Below are positions 19,496 to 28,403 of a stretch of 32,583 nucleotides of DNA, in pieces (within the stretch, counting starts at the first letter, position 1; each line of letters opens with the position of its first letter). The DNA is taken from positions 1 through 32,583 of the forward strand of contig CANQAU010000005.1 in NCBI GenBank assembly GCA_947588935.1, given 5' to 3'. The notes beneath the pieces were generated by a model. It made no database searches, was not told where the DNA came from, and was given only the letters and a program-made list of their open reading frames with translations. The DNA comes from an uncultured Bacilli bacterium. GTDB lineage: Bacteria; Bacillota_I; Bacilli_A; RF39; UBA660. The position numbers and the translations under genes were made by a program.

Positions 19496-20825
19496 ACTTT
19501 TTCTCCTCACTAAAAACATACTCATATATTATATCATAATTTTCATTAATTTCTTTATCAAATTTCGATTTTCGCAAAGATGGAACCCACAGAATTTGAT
19601 CATTGGCATCGACGAGAATTGGCCACCATTCTCTTTTTTCTTTTGGGATTTTTGCATTTATAAAAATGTCTTTGATTTTTTGATGGCCACATAGATGTTT
19701 GCTTTCTATTTTATCTGCTATTTTTCTTGTTCGCAAATAAAGTGGAAGCGCTATCTCTTTACTATTTAATCGAATAATATTATTACTCTTCGAAGTTCGA
19801 TTTTGACTTGCAATAATTTTTCCAAATTCAGGGATATCAACCGATTCGTTTAACTTTATGTAATAAGGTTCTGTCTTATTCTTCTTTACTATTTTAAATG
19901 TTTGGTAACTTTTTATTCCTATTCTTTTATCCGGTAATGAAATTTCTTTGTTCCCGTCTTGTTGTAATATATTTAGAATTTGATTTATTTGTTTTTCCGT
20001 TAATAAATTCTTTTTGTCACCATATATTTTTTGTAAATAATTTTCTATTACATAACGTTTTTGAAATGAATCTAAATCTCTCATTTCAACAATATGTAAA
20101 GTATCATTCTTCACGCATTCCGTCAAGACATTCGCCATAGATTTCACAAGAAATTCATTTATCCGACATAATTCTTCACTAAATTTTAAATATTTTTGAT
20201 GAACGTTTTTATTTTCTTTTTTCAAAAAAGGTAAAACATGATGACGAAACCGATTTCTTGTATAGGTATCTTCTTCATTGCTAGCATCTACTCTGTATGG
20301 AATATTTTGTTTTTCTAGTTCTTGTTTTATGTCTTCTTTTGTTTCGGTAATTAAGGGCCTTACAATGGTATAATTTTCTTTTTCTTCTATTTTCGAAAAA
20401 CCATGATACGCAAAAAACGATGCTCCACGATTTAATTTCATTAGTATGGTTTCTATTAAATCATCACCATGATGAGCCGTCATAAAATAATGGGCATGAT
20501 ACTTTTGGATGATGGATTCAAAAAATTCTTGTCTCATACGATGGGCTTCATCATGAAAATTATTCTTTTTATATTCTTGAAATACGGTTCCTTCAAAGAT
20601 GATGTTATGATCAAAACAATATTTTTTTAGGAATTGATATTCTTCTTCTGATTCCATCCGTTTTCGATGATTTACGTGTGCACATATTAATATAATTTTT
20701 TTCTTTTGACGAATTTCTTCTAAAAGGGTTAATAAATACATGGAATCTGGTCCGGCAGAGCATGCAAATACAACGATGTCATTTTCTTTTAATAATCGAT
20801 TTAAAAATAATTTTGGTTCTTTCAT
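19479..20825 (-). CDS. tilS: tRNA(Ile)-lysidine synthetase
   Basis: VVFACSAGPDSMYLL (SGGxDS-like PP-loop), HVNHRKR, TAHHGDDLIETILMKLNRGA, TRNRFRHHVLPFL; followed by ftsH. Confidence 0.92.
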   Translation of the reverse strand: MKEPKLFLNRLLKENDIVVFACSAGPDSMYLLTLLEEIRQKKKIILICAHVNHRKRMESEEEYQFLKKYCFDHNIIFEGTVFQEYKKNNFHDEAHRMRQEFFESIIQKYHAHYFMTAHHGDDLIETILMKLNRGASFFAYHGFSKIEEKENYTIVRPLITETKEDIKQELEKQNIPYRVDASNEEDTYTRNRFRHHVLPFLKKENKNVHQKYLKFSEELCRINEFLVKSMANVLTECVKNDTLHIVEMRDLDSFQKRYVIENYLQKIYGDKKNLLTEKQINQILNILQQDGNKEISLPDKRIGIKSYQTFKIVKKNKTEPYYIKLNESVDIPEFGKIIASQNRTSKSNNIIRLNSKEIALPLYLRTRKIADKIESKHLCGHQKIKDIFINAKIPKEKREWWPILVDANDQILWVPSLRKSKFDKEINENYDIIYEYVFSEEKKYVTKK

Positions 20826-20849
20826 TGTATCACGCCCTTTGTGGTTCTT

Positions 20850-20878
20850 ATTCTAGCCGAAAATATCTTATAAAGCAA
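20850..20878 (-). promoter_or_regulatory. Promoter for tilS-ftsH
   Basis: Minus strand TTGCTT - 17 nt - TAGAAT, 25 nt upstream of tilS. Confidence 0.6.
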
Positions 20879-20906
20879 ATAAAAAAGAGGTGTTTCCTCT
20901 TTATAT
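20879..20906 (-). terminator. Terminator at end of five-gene ABC cassette
   Basis: Minus strand AAAGAGG-AAACA-CCTCTTTTTTATTT. Confidence 0.8.
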
Positions 20907-21524
20907 TACTTTTTTAAATGTAAAAGTTTTCCAATTATATATCATTAGAATAATGGCTATTGGCAGGATTATAATTGGTTGAAATGTGTTTAGCATCATA
21001 AGAAATATGAAAATGAGAAAAATATTGGCATATATTTTTTGGGGAATATTCAAACTTGTGATAATCAAAATTGGTATGGCCATGATTAAGATAATTGGAT
21101 TTATCATATAATTCCAGTGAAAAGGGATTTTATCTATAAAATACAGATAGGTCAAAAAGATTTGAATTGTTTTTCCTATTATTATAAATAATAGAGATGT
21201 GCATAACTTATCTCTTATCCACTTTTTGGGAGGATATCGTAATACGATGTTTTCTTTGGCATATAACAATTCGTTTTTGTAAAATTGATACAGAAGATAA
21301 AATAATAAACCGGTTTGATAAATGGCTATTAACCGTTCTACCATTGAATAATTATTGATATTTGGGTATCCAATTAATGCTAGAAAATCATTTTCGGTTG
21401 TAACCATTTCAGGCGGTCTAAGTATCAAAAAGAGGATTTGAATGCTAATTATGAAGAAAAATAACGCAATCCATATCCAGTTTTTGAAAAGTGTACTTTT
21501 TAATATTTTCCATTGTTCTTTCAT
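20901..21524 (-). CDS. Putative membrane protein of ABC cassette (207 aa)
   Basis: Multiple hydrophobic segments; 4-nt overlap with upstream gene. Confidence 0.75.
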   Translation of the reverse strand: MKEQWKILKSTLFKNWIWIALFFFIISIQILFLILRPPEMVTTENDFLALIGYPNINNYSMVERLIAIYQTGLLFYLLYQFYKNELLYAKENIVLRYPPKKWIRDKLCTSLLFIIIGKTIQIFLTYLYFIDKIPFHWNYMINPIILIMAIPILIITSLNIPQKIYANIFLIFIFLMMLNTFQPIIILPIAIILMIYNWKTFTFKKVI

Positions 21525-22267
21525 GAAAAATCCTGCTTCTTTCTAGATACCCAATATTCTATTATTTTCCATATTCCTACTAAAAAGATTGTGTATAAGA
21601 TAAAACAAAGTATTTCTAACCAGAATGATGTATATGTAAGATTTCTGAAGTAGTAGTAGGGTAAGAGGGGCAAATTATAAAAATGTTCAATTGGTTTGGG
21701 AATTTGTAAAACTCCTACTAACACACATTGAATTAAGATTACGATTGCCGCGCAGAAGTCGTTTAATCTGATACTTATTAAATACAAAATTACCTGAAGA
21801 ATGGTTTGAAAAACGATAAAGCGAATGATTGCTACGATGATACAAAAGAGCATGGGAATTTGGTAAGATGCTTGAATAAAAAATGAATAATCGCCAAAGC
21901 AGGACACAATGGCTCCCGCAATGGAGAGAATCACGGCTATAAGACATATATATACGCTAAATACACAAATATCTTTTTCATTTTTTTGAATCATCTTTGA
22001 GTAGGTTTGGTAACGTATTACTATATTTGCATTATTCGCTAATTCTTTTTTTAGAAAAATAACATTGAGTCCTAAAGCACAAAAACACATTACATTAAAG
22101 ATTGGACTTGTCAAAATCGATTGTAATCGGTAATAAAAATTATTGTGCATCAAACCGGAAAAAGCAGGAACACTAACACCAATCAATAATATTAAAAAAA
22201 TTAAAAGATTTTCTTTTCGATTAAAAAAAGTATTTAGTCTTGAAAAATATATTTTTATTTGATTCAT
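21521..22267 (-). CDS. Putative membrane protein / ABC permease-like (248 aa)
   Basis: Multiple hydrophobic segments; 4-nt overlap with the ATPase gene. Confidence 0.75.
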   Translation of the reverse strand: MNQIKIYFSRLNTFFNRKENLLIFLILLIGVSVPAFSGLMHNNFYYRLQSILTSPIFNVMCFCALGLNVIFLKKELANNANIVIRYQTYSKMIQKNEKDICVFSVYICLIAVILSIAGAIVSCFGDYSFFIQASYQIPMLFCIIVAIIRFIVFQTILQVILYLISIRLNDFCAAIVILIQCVLVGVLQIPKPIEHFYNLPLLPYYYFRNLTYTSFWLEILCFILYTIFLVGIWKIIEYWVSRKKQDFS

Positions 22268-22893
22268 TTGACAATGGTTTGATTATCTACATGGAATACT
22301 TTTGTTGTTAATTTTTCTAAGTCCTCTTTAATATGTGTACTGATGATAATCAATTTTCCTTTTTTAGCTTCTTTTTTTAAATATTCTATTAATTTTTTGA
22401 CTGTGTTTTCTTCTATTCCATTAAATGGTTCATCAAATATCATGACTTCTGGATTTTCCATAATTACTTGAGCAATTCCTAATTTTTGTTTCATTCCAAG
22501 AGAATATTTGCTGTACTTTTTATCTTTTTCTTCTTTTAAGTTGACCGTATCTAAGGCATCTAAAATTTCTTTTTCGCCAATTTGATGTTGTATATCCGCT
22601 AACAATTTTAAATTTTCATATCCTGTTAAATCCGGATAAAAAGATGGTCTTTCAATAAAGGCTCTTAAATTGGGTGGAAATTCATTTTTTAAATTTAAAT
22701 TTTCGGAATTGTATAGGATTTCTCCTGTATTTGGAATATAAAACCCACAAATTAGTTTTAATAGTACACTTTTTCCAGAACCATTACGTCCATATAATCC
22801 GTATATATTTCCACTTTCTATGGTTATATTAATATCTTTTAAAACGGTGATGTCTTTAAATTTCTTTGACACATTTTTTAATTCAATTTTCAT
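22264..22893 (-). CDS. ABC transporter ATP-binding protein
   Basis: GLYGRNGSGKSVLLKLICG, YSLGMKQKLGIAQVI, VMIFDEPFNGIEE, STHIKED. Confidence 0.95.
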   Translation of the reverse strand: MKIELKNVSKKFKDITVLKDINITIESGNIYGLYGRNGSGKSVLLKLICGFYIPNTGEILYNSENLNLKNEFPPNLRAFIERPSFYPDLTGYENLKLLADIQHQIGEKEILDALDTVNLKEEKDKKYSKYSLGMKQKLGIAQVIMENPEVMIFDEPFNGIEENTVKKLIEYLKKEAKKGKLIIISTHIKEDLEKLTTKVFHVDNQTIVK

Positions 22894-22901
22894 AAACTCT
22901 C

Positions 22902-23792
22902 CTAATCATTTTTTTCACAATCCATTATTAGTTTTTCTTTATTTCGATAACATAGGTAGACCATTATACTTGTAAAAATCATCACAATGGTTGGAACAAT
23001 CATACAGGTTGCAAAACCACAGGTGTCATTAAATGTCATCATATTCATAATATTAAATATAACGGAATAGTCAGCATGAAGGATTAACGTCACAATTATC
23101 CATCCGAAACCTACTTCTAAAATTACTTCTAAACCGAGAATTGCTAAAAATGATAACATTAAACTGACAAAATAATGATGATATTTTCGAACAACAATGA
23201 GTCCAATATTTAAGTAAAGCATACAGTGAATCCATATATTTAATAAGTAGGTTATAAAAAACAACATTGGATATTTTATGGTCTCTGGATTCCAATATTC
23301 TGCATGTGTTGGAATGGTTCTTTTATACAAGAAACAGATTAAAAAAGAAAATATTACTACGGCTGGAAATACAAAAGAATATTTATAATACTTTTTCCAT
23401 AATCTTTTTTTAATGTTTTTAAAAGAATCTCTAGTGCATTCATTTTTGATACACTCATTTTTTAGGAATCTACTTATGGGTATTAATGCCGGTATTAAAA
23501 GAAATAACCAAATTACGATTGAATATTTTCCAAATCCTTCGATGGTTGTATCATGGTACATATCATAAACGTTAAATATTTCGTTGATATTTTCGTTTAA
23601 AGTATCTTCGCACGCTCTTCTGTGAGATTCTGAAATTTCTGGATTGGTTATTTGTGTTTTGCACTCTTCTTGAAGTTTGATTGCTCCTTGCATGACATGG
23701 ATATCATTTCGAATAAATTGATAAGAACGCGGTACGATAATCATTACGAAAAAAAGAAGAATGAGTGCGATCGAAATTTTTTCTGATTTCAT
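22902..23792 (-). CDS. Putative polytopic membrane protein (about 296 aa)
   Basis: Several TM-like segments; ATG at 23792 (MKSEKISIALILL) fits AAAGGTG SD better than the listed start. Confidence 0.75.
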   Translation of the reverse strand: MKSEKISIALILLFFVMIIVPRSYQFIRNDIHVMQGAIKLQEECKTQITNPEISESHRRACEDTLNENINEIFNVYDMYHDTTIEGFGKYSIVIWLFLLIPALIPISRFLKNECIKNECTRDSFKNIKKRLWKKYYKYSFVFPAVVIFSFLICFLYKRTIPTHAEYWNPETIKYPMLFFITYLLNIWIHCMLYLNIGLIVVRKYHHYFVSLMLSFLAILGLEVILEVGFGWIIVTLILHADYSVIFNIMNMMTFNDTCGFATCMIVPTIVMIFTSIMVYLCYRNKEKLIMDCEKND

Positions 23793-23834
23793 ATTTATAT
23801 TCACCTTTATTTCAAGAAGAGTTTGCTTGACTTT

Positions 23835-24254
23835 CTAATAGCGATTAAACATCCATTGTCCGGAATGGTGTGTTTCTAACAATGTCCAATCTTCTCTCCA
23901 AACTTCTAAGTAATAATTTCCCGGATTTTGATTGACTGTGTTTATATTAAAATCTTTTGTTTCTCCTGCAACAGTGATTATAGCCCCTATAGTATCTCCC
24001 GTATCTACGCAATGTAGTCGTGTGGCAATCTGACATTTTGGGCAAGGACTTGTCAACGGAGTTGAACTTGCAAAATTTTCATATGTTTGAGTACTATAAT
24101 TTGTTTTTTCTCTTACACTAGTATCTTGGTGCTCATTTTTTACTAAATCCAAAAGTATTCCTACTCCACTTTGATTTGTGTAGGCTTGTGTTAAAGCATA
24201 ATCAGTAACTACCGCAACGGCTAAGGTAATTACCGCTAATTTTAAAAATTTCAT
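23835..24254 (-). CDS. Small exported Cys-containing protein (139 aa), unknown family
   Basis: Signal-like N-terminus MKFLKLAVITLAVAVVTDYALTQAYT; CPKCQIATRLHC; ends SGQWMFNRY; AAAGGAA SD; first gene of the cassette. Confidence 0.75.
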   Translation of the reverse strand: MKFLKLAVITLAVAVVTDYALTQAYTNQSGVGILLDLVKNEHQDTSVREKTNYSTQTYENFASSTPLTSPCPKCQIATRLHCVDTGDTIGAIITVAGETKDFNINTVNQNPGNYYLEVWREDWTLLETHHSGQWMFNRY

Positions 24255-24371
24255 AAATATCTATTCCTTTCTGTCAGCAAACTCTCCTTATTGGAAAGAT
24301 ATCTCTGGATACATAGCAAGGCAATATATTTATTCTATAAACTATTTATTATTTCTTTTTAATTATAACAA

Positions 24372-24403
24372 ATAATCTTTTTTGTTAAAAAGAAAAAGAT
24401 TAT
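24372..24403. repeat. Inverted repeat between YitT-family gene and exported-protein gene
   Basis: ATAATCTTTTT ... AAAAAGATTAT (11 bp perfect); weak terminator without a clear U-tract. Confidence 0.5.
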
Positions 24404-25251
24404 CATTCCCCTTCCGGAACCATACGATTTAGGTTTTTGGCTTGATAATTATTTGTAATGGTAATAAAAATCTCTGGATCAATCATTTCTAAACCGGTTT
24501 TTAATTTATAGTAATCTTTTTGATTTACACTACACATAATCAATTTGCTTTTTTTATTGGAAGCATTTCCATAGGTATCAAAAATGGTTACATCACATTT
24601 TAAATCTTTCATTAAATATTCTTTTACTTCTTTATATTTTTTCGTACGAATATAAAATGTTTTATTATTATTAATTCCTAATGTTGATTTATTGCTTAAC
24701 ATGCTAATTAAAAATAATGCTATAATTGAATAAATCATCGATTCTATCCCAAATACTAAGCCCCCTAACATGACAATGGCCCCATCAATGTATATCATCG
24801 ATGTTCCAATTGATATTTTAAATAACTTTTCAGCAATTTGATTTAAAATATCTGTTCCTCCAGATGTAAAATTGTTTTTGAATAATAGCCCATATCCAAC
24901 ACCGCTGATTACTCCACCTAAAACTGCGATTACCAACATGTCTAAATCTTTGATGATAATATGGGAGGTAATATGGGAGGTTAATTCAATAAATACAGGA
25001 GATAACAGGGCACCCATTAAGGTATTTTTGGTTAAATCTTTTCCTAGAATCCAAAAGCTTAAGATTAATAAGAGGATATTGACTATTAAGATAAATAAAC
25101 TTTCGGGAACGAAAAATAAACGGTTTACTACGATGGCCAGGCCACCTACTCCTCCCGTGTCTAAATTATTGGCAGAGAAAAATAAATTGTAAGAGACAGC
25201 TATTAAAAAAATTCCACAAATAACGCTTATATATTTTTTTAAAGTTCTCAT
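24403..25251 (-). CDS. YitT family membrane protein (second copy)
   Basis: LDTGGVGGLAIVVNRL, FTSGGTDILNQIAEKLF, DUF2179-like C-terminus; paralogous to 935..1840; 4-nt overlap with prfB. Confidence 0.87.
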   Translation of the reverse strand: MRTLKKYISVICGIFLIAVSYNLFFSANNLDTGGVGGLAIVVNRLFFVPESLFILIVNILLLILSFWILGKDLTKNTLMGALLSPVFIELTSHITSHIIIKDLDMLVIAVLGGVISGVGYGLLFKNNFTSGGTDILNQIAEKLFKISIGTSMIYIDGAIVMLGGLVFGIESMIYSIIALFLISMLSNKSTLGINNNKTFYIRTKKYKEVKEYLMKDLKCDVTIFDTYGNASNKKSKLIMCSVNQKDYYKLKTGLEMIDPEIFITITNNYQAKNLNRMVPEGE

Positions 25252-26337
25252 CCACTCACCTTTGCTTTTAAGACGGACTTTATCATTTCTCGTATATCTC
25301 CGTCTAGAATTTTATCTACATTACTATTTTCATATCCACTTCGTAAATCTTTAATTAATTTATATGGCTCTAAAACATAATTCCTGATTTGTGATCCAAA
25401 TTCGTTGCTACTTGCTTGTCCTTTTATATCATTTAATTCTTTTTCCTTTTTTTCTTCTTCTAATTGATAAAGTTTACTCTTTAATATTTTCATAGCAATT
25501 TCTTTATTCTTCATTTGACTCCGTTCATTTTGGCAAGTTACCACAATTTTGGTTGGTAAATGGGTAATTCGAACGGCGGAATTGGATGTATTCACCGATT
25601 GTCCTCCTGCTCCACTACTATGGTATACATCGATTTTTAAATCGGTTTCTTTGATTTCAATATCTACTTCTTGATTAATTTCTGGTGTTACGGTTACGCT
25701 TGCAAAACTGGTATGTCTTCTTGCATTGGCATCAAATGGAGATATTCTTACCAAACGATGAGTCCCTTTTTCTCCTTTTAAATAGCCATAGGCAAATTCT
25801 CCTTTGATTAAGAGAATCACACTTTTTATACCTGCTTCTTCTCCATTTTGCTCATCAATGACTTCATAATTGTATCCCTCTTTTTCACAAAATCTTTCAT
25901 ACATTCTTAGAAGCATACTTGCCCAATCACATGATTCGGTTCCTCCAGCACCCGGATGAATTTCTAAATAGCAATTACAATTATCAAATTTTCCATTTAA
26001 TAGGGTATCGATTTCTAATTCGGAAATCTTTTTTTCTAACGCCAAAATTTCGTTTGTTATTTGTTCGAATTCATTTTCTTCCATTAACTCTATAAGCATT
26101 TTGGTTTCTTGGATTTCTTTGGCCGCATTTTCTACGTTATCTACTATTTTCTTTAACGTTGCACAGTTTTTATTGACTTCATTGGCATGGTCGATGTCAT
26201 TCCAAAAATCGGTGGCGGACATTTCTCTTTCCAATTTGGCAATCTCTTCTTTTTTTCCCTCTAAGTCAAAGAGACCTCCCGATGTCTACTATCTTTTTTT
26301 CTAGTTCATTTAATTTGGTCAATAATTCGGATTTCAT
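25248..26337 (-). CDS. prfB: Peptide chain release factor 2 with programmed +1 frameshift
   Basis: Main frame has HPGAGGTESCDWASM and SSGAGGQSVNTSNSAVRITH (GGQ). Short 5' frame MKSELLTKLNELEKKIVDIGRSL-TGA at 26266-26268 with GGGAGGTCTCTTTGAC; +1 shift joins DLEGKKEEIAKLEREMSATDFW. Confidence 0.95.
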
Positions 26338-26359
26338 ATACATCCTCTTTTCTATTTTT

Positions 26360-26365
26360 ATTATA
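26360..26365 (-). promoter_or_regulatory. Putative extended -10 promoter for prfB
   Basis: Minus strand TTGCTATAAT (TGnTATAAT) 22 nt upstream of the prfB start. Confidence 0.5.
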
Positions 26366-26408
26366 GCAATTATTTTGTCATTTAAAAAGTTATCAATTTG
26401 TTATTTTT

Positions 26409-27803
26409 TTAATATGTAATTTTTCTTTGTCTTTTCGGATGTTTTTTTTCTAAAGGGAAAATTAAATCTCGATCGACTAATACAATGGGATATTCTTTAA
26501 ACCATTCTGGTAACAATTCGGGATTGGGATCATCGGCATCTTGATAGGAGTCTAATAAAAGACAATTATCACCGGTTTTTCCTTTTATTAAGGTATCGTA
26601 ATGACGATATCCTAGACGGTTTAATTCCATTTGAAATTTGGATAAGATTTCTGAAGGAACTTCTTTCGCGCTTCGTTTTAAAAATGGTTGAATTTCCAAA
26701 CCTGCTCTTACTAATCCGATCGAATCACGAATATATTCTTCTTCTAAATTCTTAATAATTAAGTATAAATTTGGACAAATGATTTTTTCATATGACCATT
26801 TGTAATTGATTAGTTTTATGACATAGTCTCCAAGTCGATAACAGGTTGAGGTTGTACCTTCTGCGATAAAATAAGTATCTTTTGATTGACTTAATGATAA
26901 GTACTTTTCTACATATTCCTCTAATTTTCTTCCTAAGCGATGAATATAAATATTGATGAGTGCATCATCATATCTTTGATCTTTTTGAAATGAATTTAAA
27001 ATTTTCCGATAGGATTCTAAGATGTTTTTTGAGATATATTCAGAATAATCGATTAGCAGAAAAAAACGAAAATCAATGGAAGTTGTAAAAAGGCGATCAG
27101 CATCTTTCTGAAATTCTTCTTTTCCTTTGTTTAATTCTTCTTCTCTGTTTTTTATCCCAAATGGCACATCTAATAATAAAGATGCTAATGTATTTTCTGG
27201 ATAATTTGCAAAAATAAACGTTTTTATTTTGTTCCAGTAGACATCTTTTAAGGGAGATTTTAAGATATGAATGGCTAGTAGGCACACCTCATCCATGTCC
27301 ATTAACTGATTTTGTGTATTATCTTTTAGATATTTTATGAGATCATCAAATATTTGATTGAATTTTTGGGGTTGGTGGTTGATGAGATAGTTCATGAATA
27401 AATATCTTATATGCAAATTGTTCGATTGTTTAAAAAAAGAAATGAATTCCGCTGATTTGATTGGATACTGTACTAAATATTCAAAAATGATTTCTATTTT
27501 TGTATTCGTCTGGTCTGCAATTTCTTCTTTATGTTTCCATAAGTAATCATAACCCCATGTTGTTTCAAATAACATATATTTCAATTGCTCAGAAGTTGAG
27601 TGTTGATAACTTAATTTTTGCTCCAAAAAGAAAAGTGTCGGTTTTTTCAAAAGTTGATGATTATACATAAGATTAAAACAAGCCTTGTGAAGAAAGTCTT
27701 CGAATGGTTCTTTTATACTTTGAAGCATTTTCTTTTTCGTGATAAATTTGACACTTTTTTGATTCGGTACAGTTCCATTTTTTTCGCTTTCAACCTGTTT
27801 CAT
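26409..27803 (-). CDS. Uncharacterised protein with kinase-like C-terminal region
   Basis: C-terminal AEGTTSTCYRLGDYVIKLI (P-loop/beta3-Lys-like), LGYRHYDTLIKGKTGDNCLLLDSY, PIVLVDRDLIF; start at MKQVESEK (27803) with GGAG SD. TATAAT lies inside the longer listed ORF. Confidence 0.65.
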   Translation of the reverse strand: MKQVESEKNGTVPNQKSVKFITKKKMLQSIKEPFEDFLHKACFNLMYNHQLLKKPTLFFLEQKLSYQHSTSEQLKYMLFETTWGYDYLWKHKEEIADQTNTKIEIIFEYLVQYPIKSAEFISFFKQSNNLHIRYLFMNYLINHQPQKFNQIFDDLIKYLKDNTQNQLMDMDEVCLLAIHILKSPLKDVYWNKIKTFIFANYPENTLASLLLDVPFGIKNREEELNKGKEEFQKDADRLFTTSIDFRFFLLIDYSEYISKNILESYRKILNSFQKDQRYDDALINIYIHRLGRKLEEYVEKYLSLSQSKDTYFIAEGTTSTCYRLGDYVIKLINYKWSYEKIICPNLYLIIKNLEEEYIRDSIGLVRAGLEIQPFLKRSAKEVPSEILSKFQMELNRLGYRHYDTLIKGKTGDNCLLLDSYQDADDPNPELLPEWFKEYPIVLVDRDLIFPLEKKHPKRQRKITY

Positions 27804-27836
27804 GGAATCTTTCTCCACTCCTTTTTTGATAGCGGT

Positions 27837-27845
27837 ATTATAACA
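27837..27845 (-). promoter_or_regulatory. Putative extended -10 promoter of the kinase-like gene
   Basis: Minus strand GTGTTATAATACC (TGTTATAAT). Confidence 0.5.
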
Positions 27846-27872
27846 CGCTTTATACATAAAAAATATTCGGAA

Positions 27873-28403
27873 TTAGCGAATATTTTCTTCTTGTTCTTTA
27901 ACCCTTTTTAAACATTTATGGCGAAAGATTAAATTGTTTTCTGATTTTTCCATACAAGATTGTTCTGTCCACTCCTGTTCATTATATGCTGGAAAATAAG
28001 TATCTGCTAAAGGAAAAGTGGAGTCGATTTCTGTAATCCATAAAGAACTTACATTTGGTAAAAATATTTTATAAATGACTCCGCCCCCGATTACCCAAAA
28101 ATTTTCAGTTGGATTGGAAGATATTATCTTTAATACTTCTTCTGGACTATGACAAACGATTTTTGGTTTTTCCAAAGTGTACTCTTTATTTTGTGATAGG
28201 ACAATATATTGTCTACCAGGTAAATTTTTGGGCATGGAATTATAAGTATTTCTTCCCATAATCACATGCGAATTCATCGTTGTATTTTTAAAAAACGTTA
28301 AATCTTCTTTAATTCTCCATATTAATTGATTGTTATATCCTATTTCTCTGTTTTTTCCCATTGCAACAATCATTCCAAGATTGTTATATACTTGTTTACT
28401 CAT
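27873..28403 (-). CDS. folA: Dihydrofolate reductase
   Basis: GMIVAMGKNREIGYNNQLIWRIKEDLTFFKNTTMNSHVIMGRNTYNSMP, FWVIGGGVIYKIFL. Confidence 0.95.
   Translation of the reverse strand: MSKQVYNNLGMIVAMGKNREIGYNNQLIWRIKEDLTFFKNTTMNSHVIMGRNTYNSMPKNLPGRQYIVLSQNKEYTLEKPKIVCHSPEEVLKIISSNPTENFWVIGGGVIYKIFLPNVSSLWITEIDSTFPLADTYFPAYNEQEWTEQSCMEKSENNLIFRHKCLKRVKEQEENIR

Noticed and set aside
24251-24280. Possible 9-codon upstream ORF (TTG CTG ACA GAA AGG AAT AGA TAT TTA TGA) with SD-like AAGGAG overlapping the start of the exported Cys protein
   Set aside because: Non-ATG start with poor SD spacing; too short to support without Ribo-seq.
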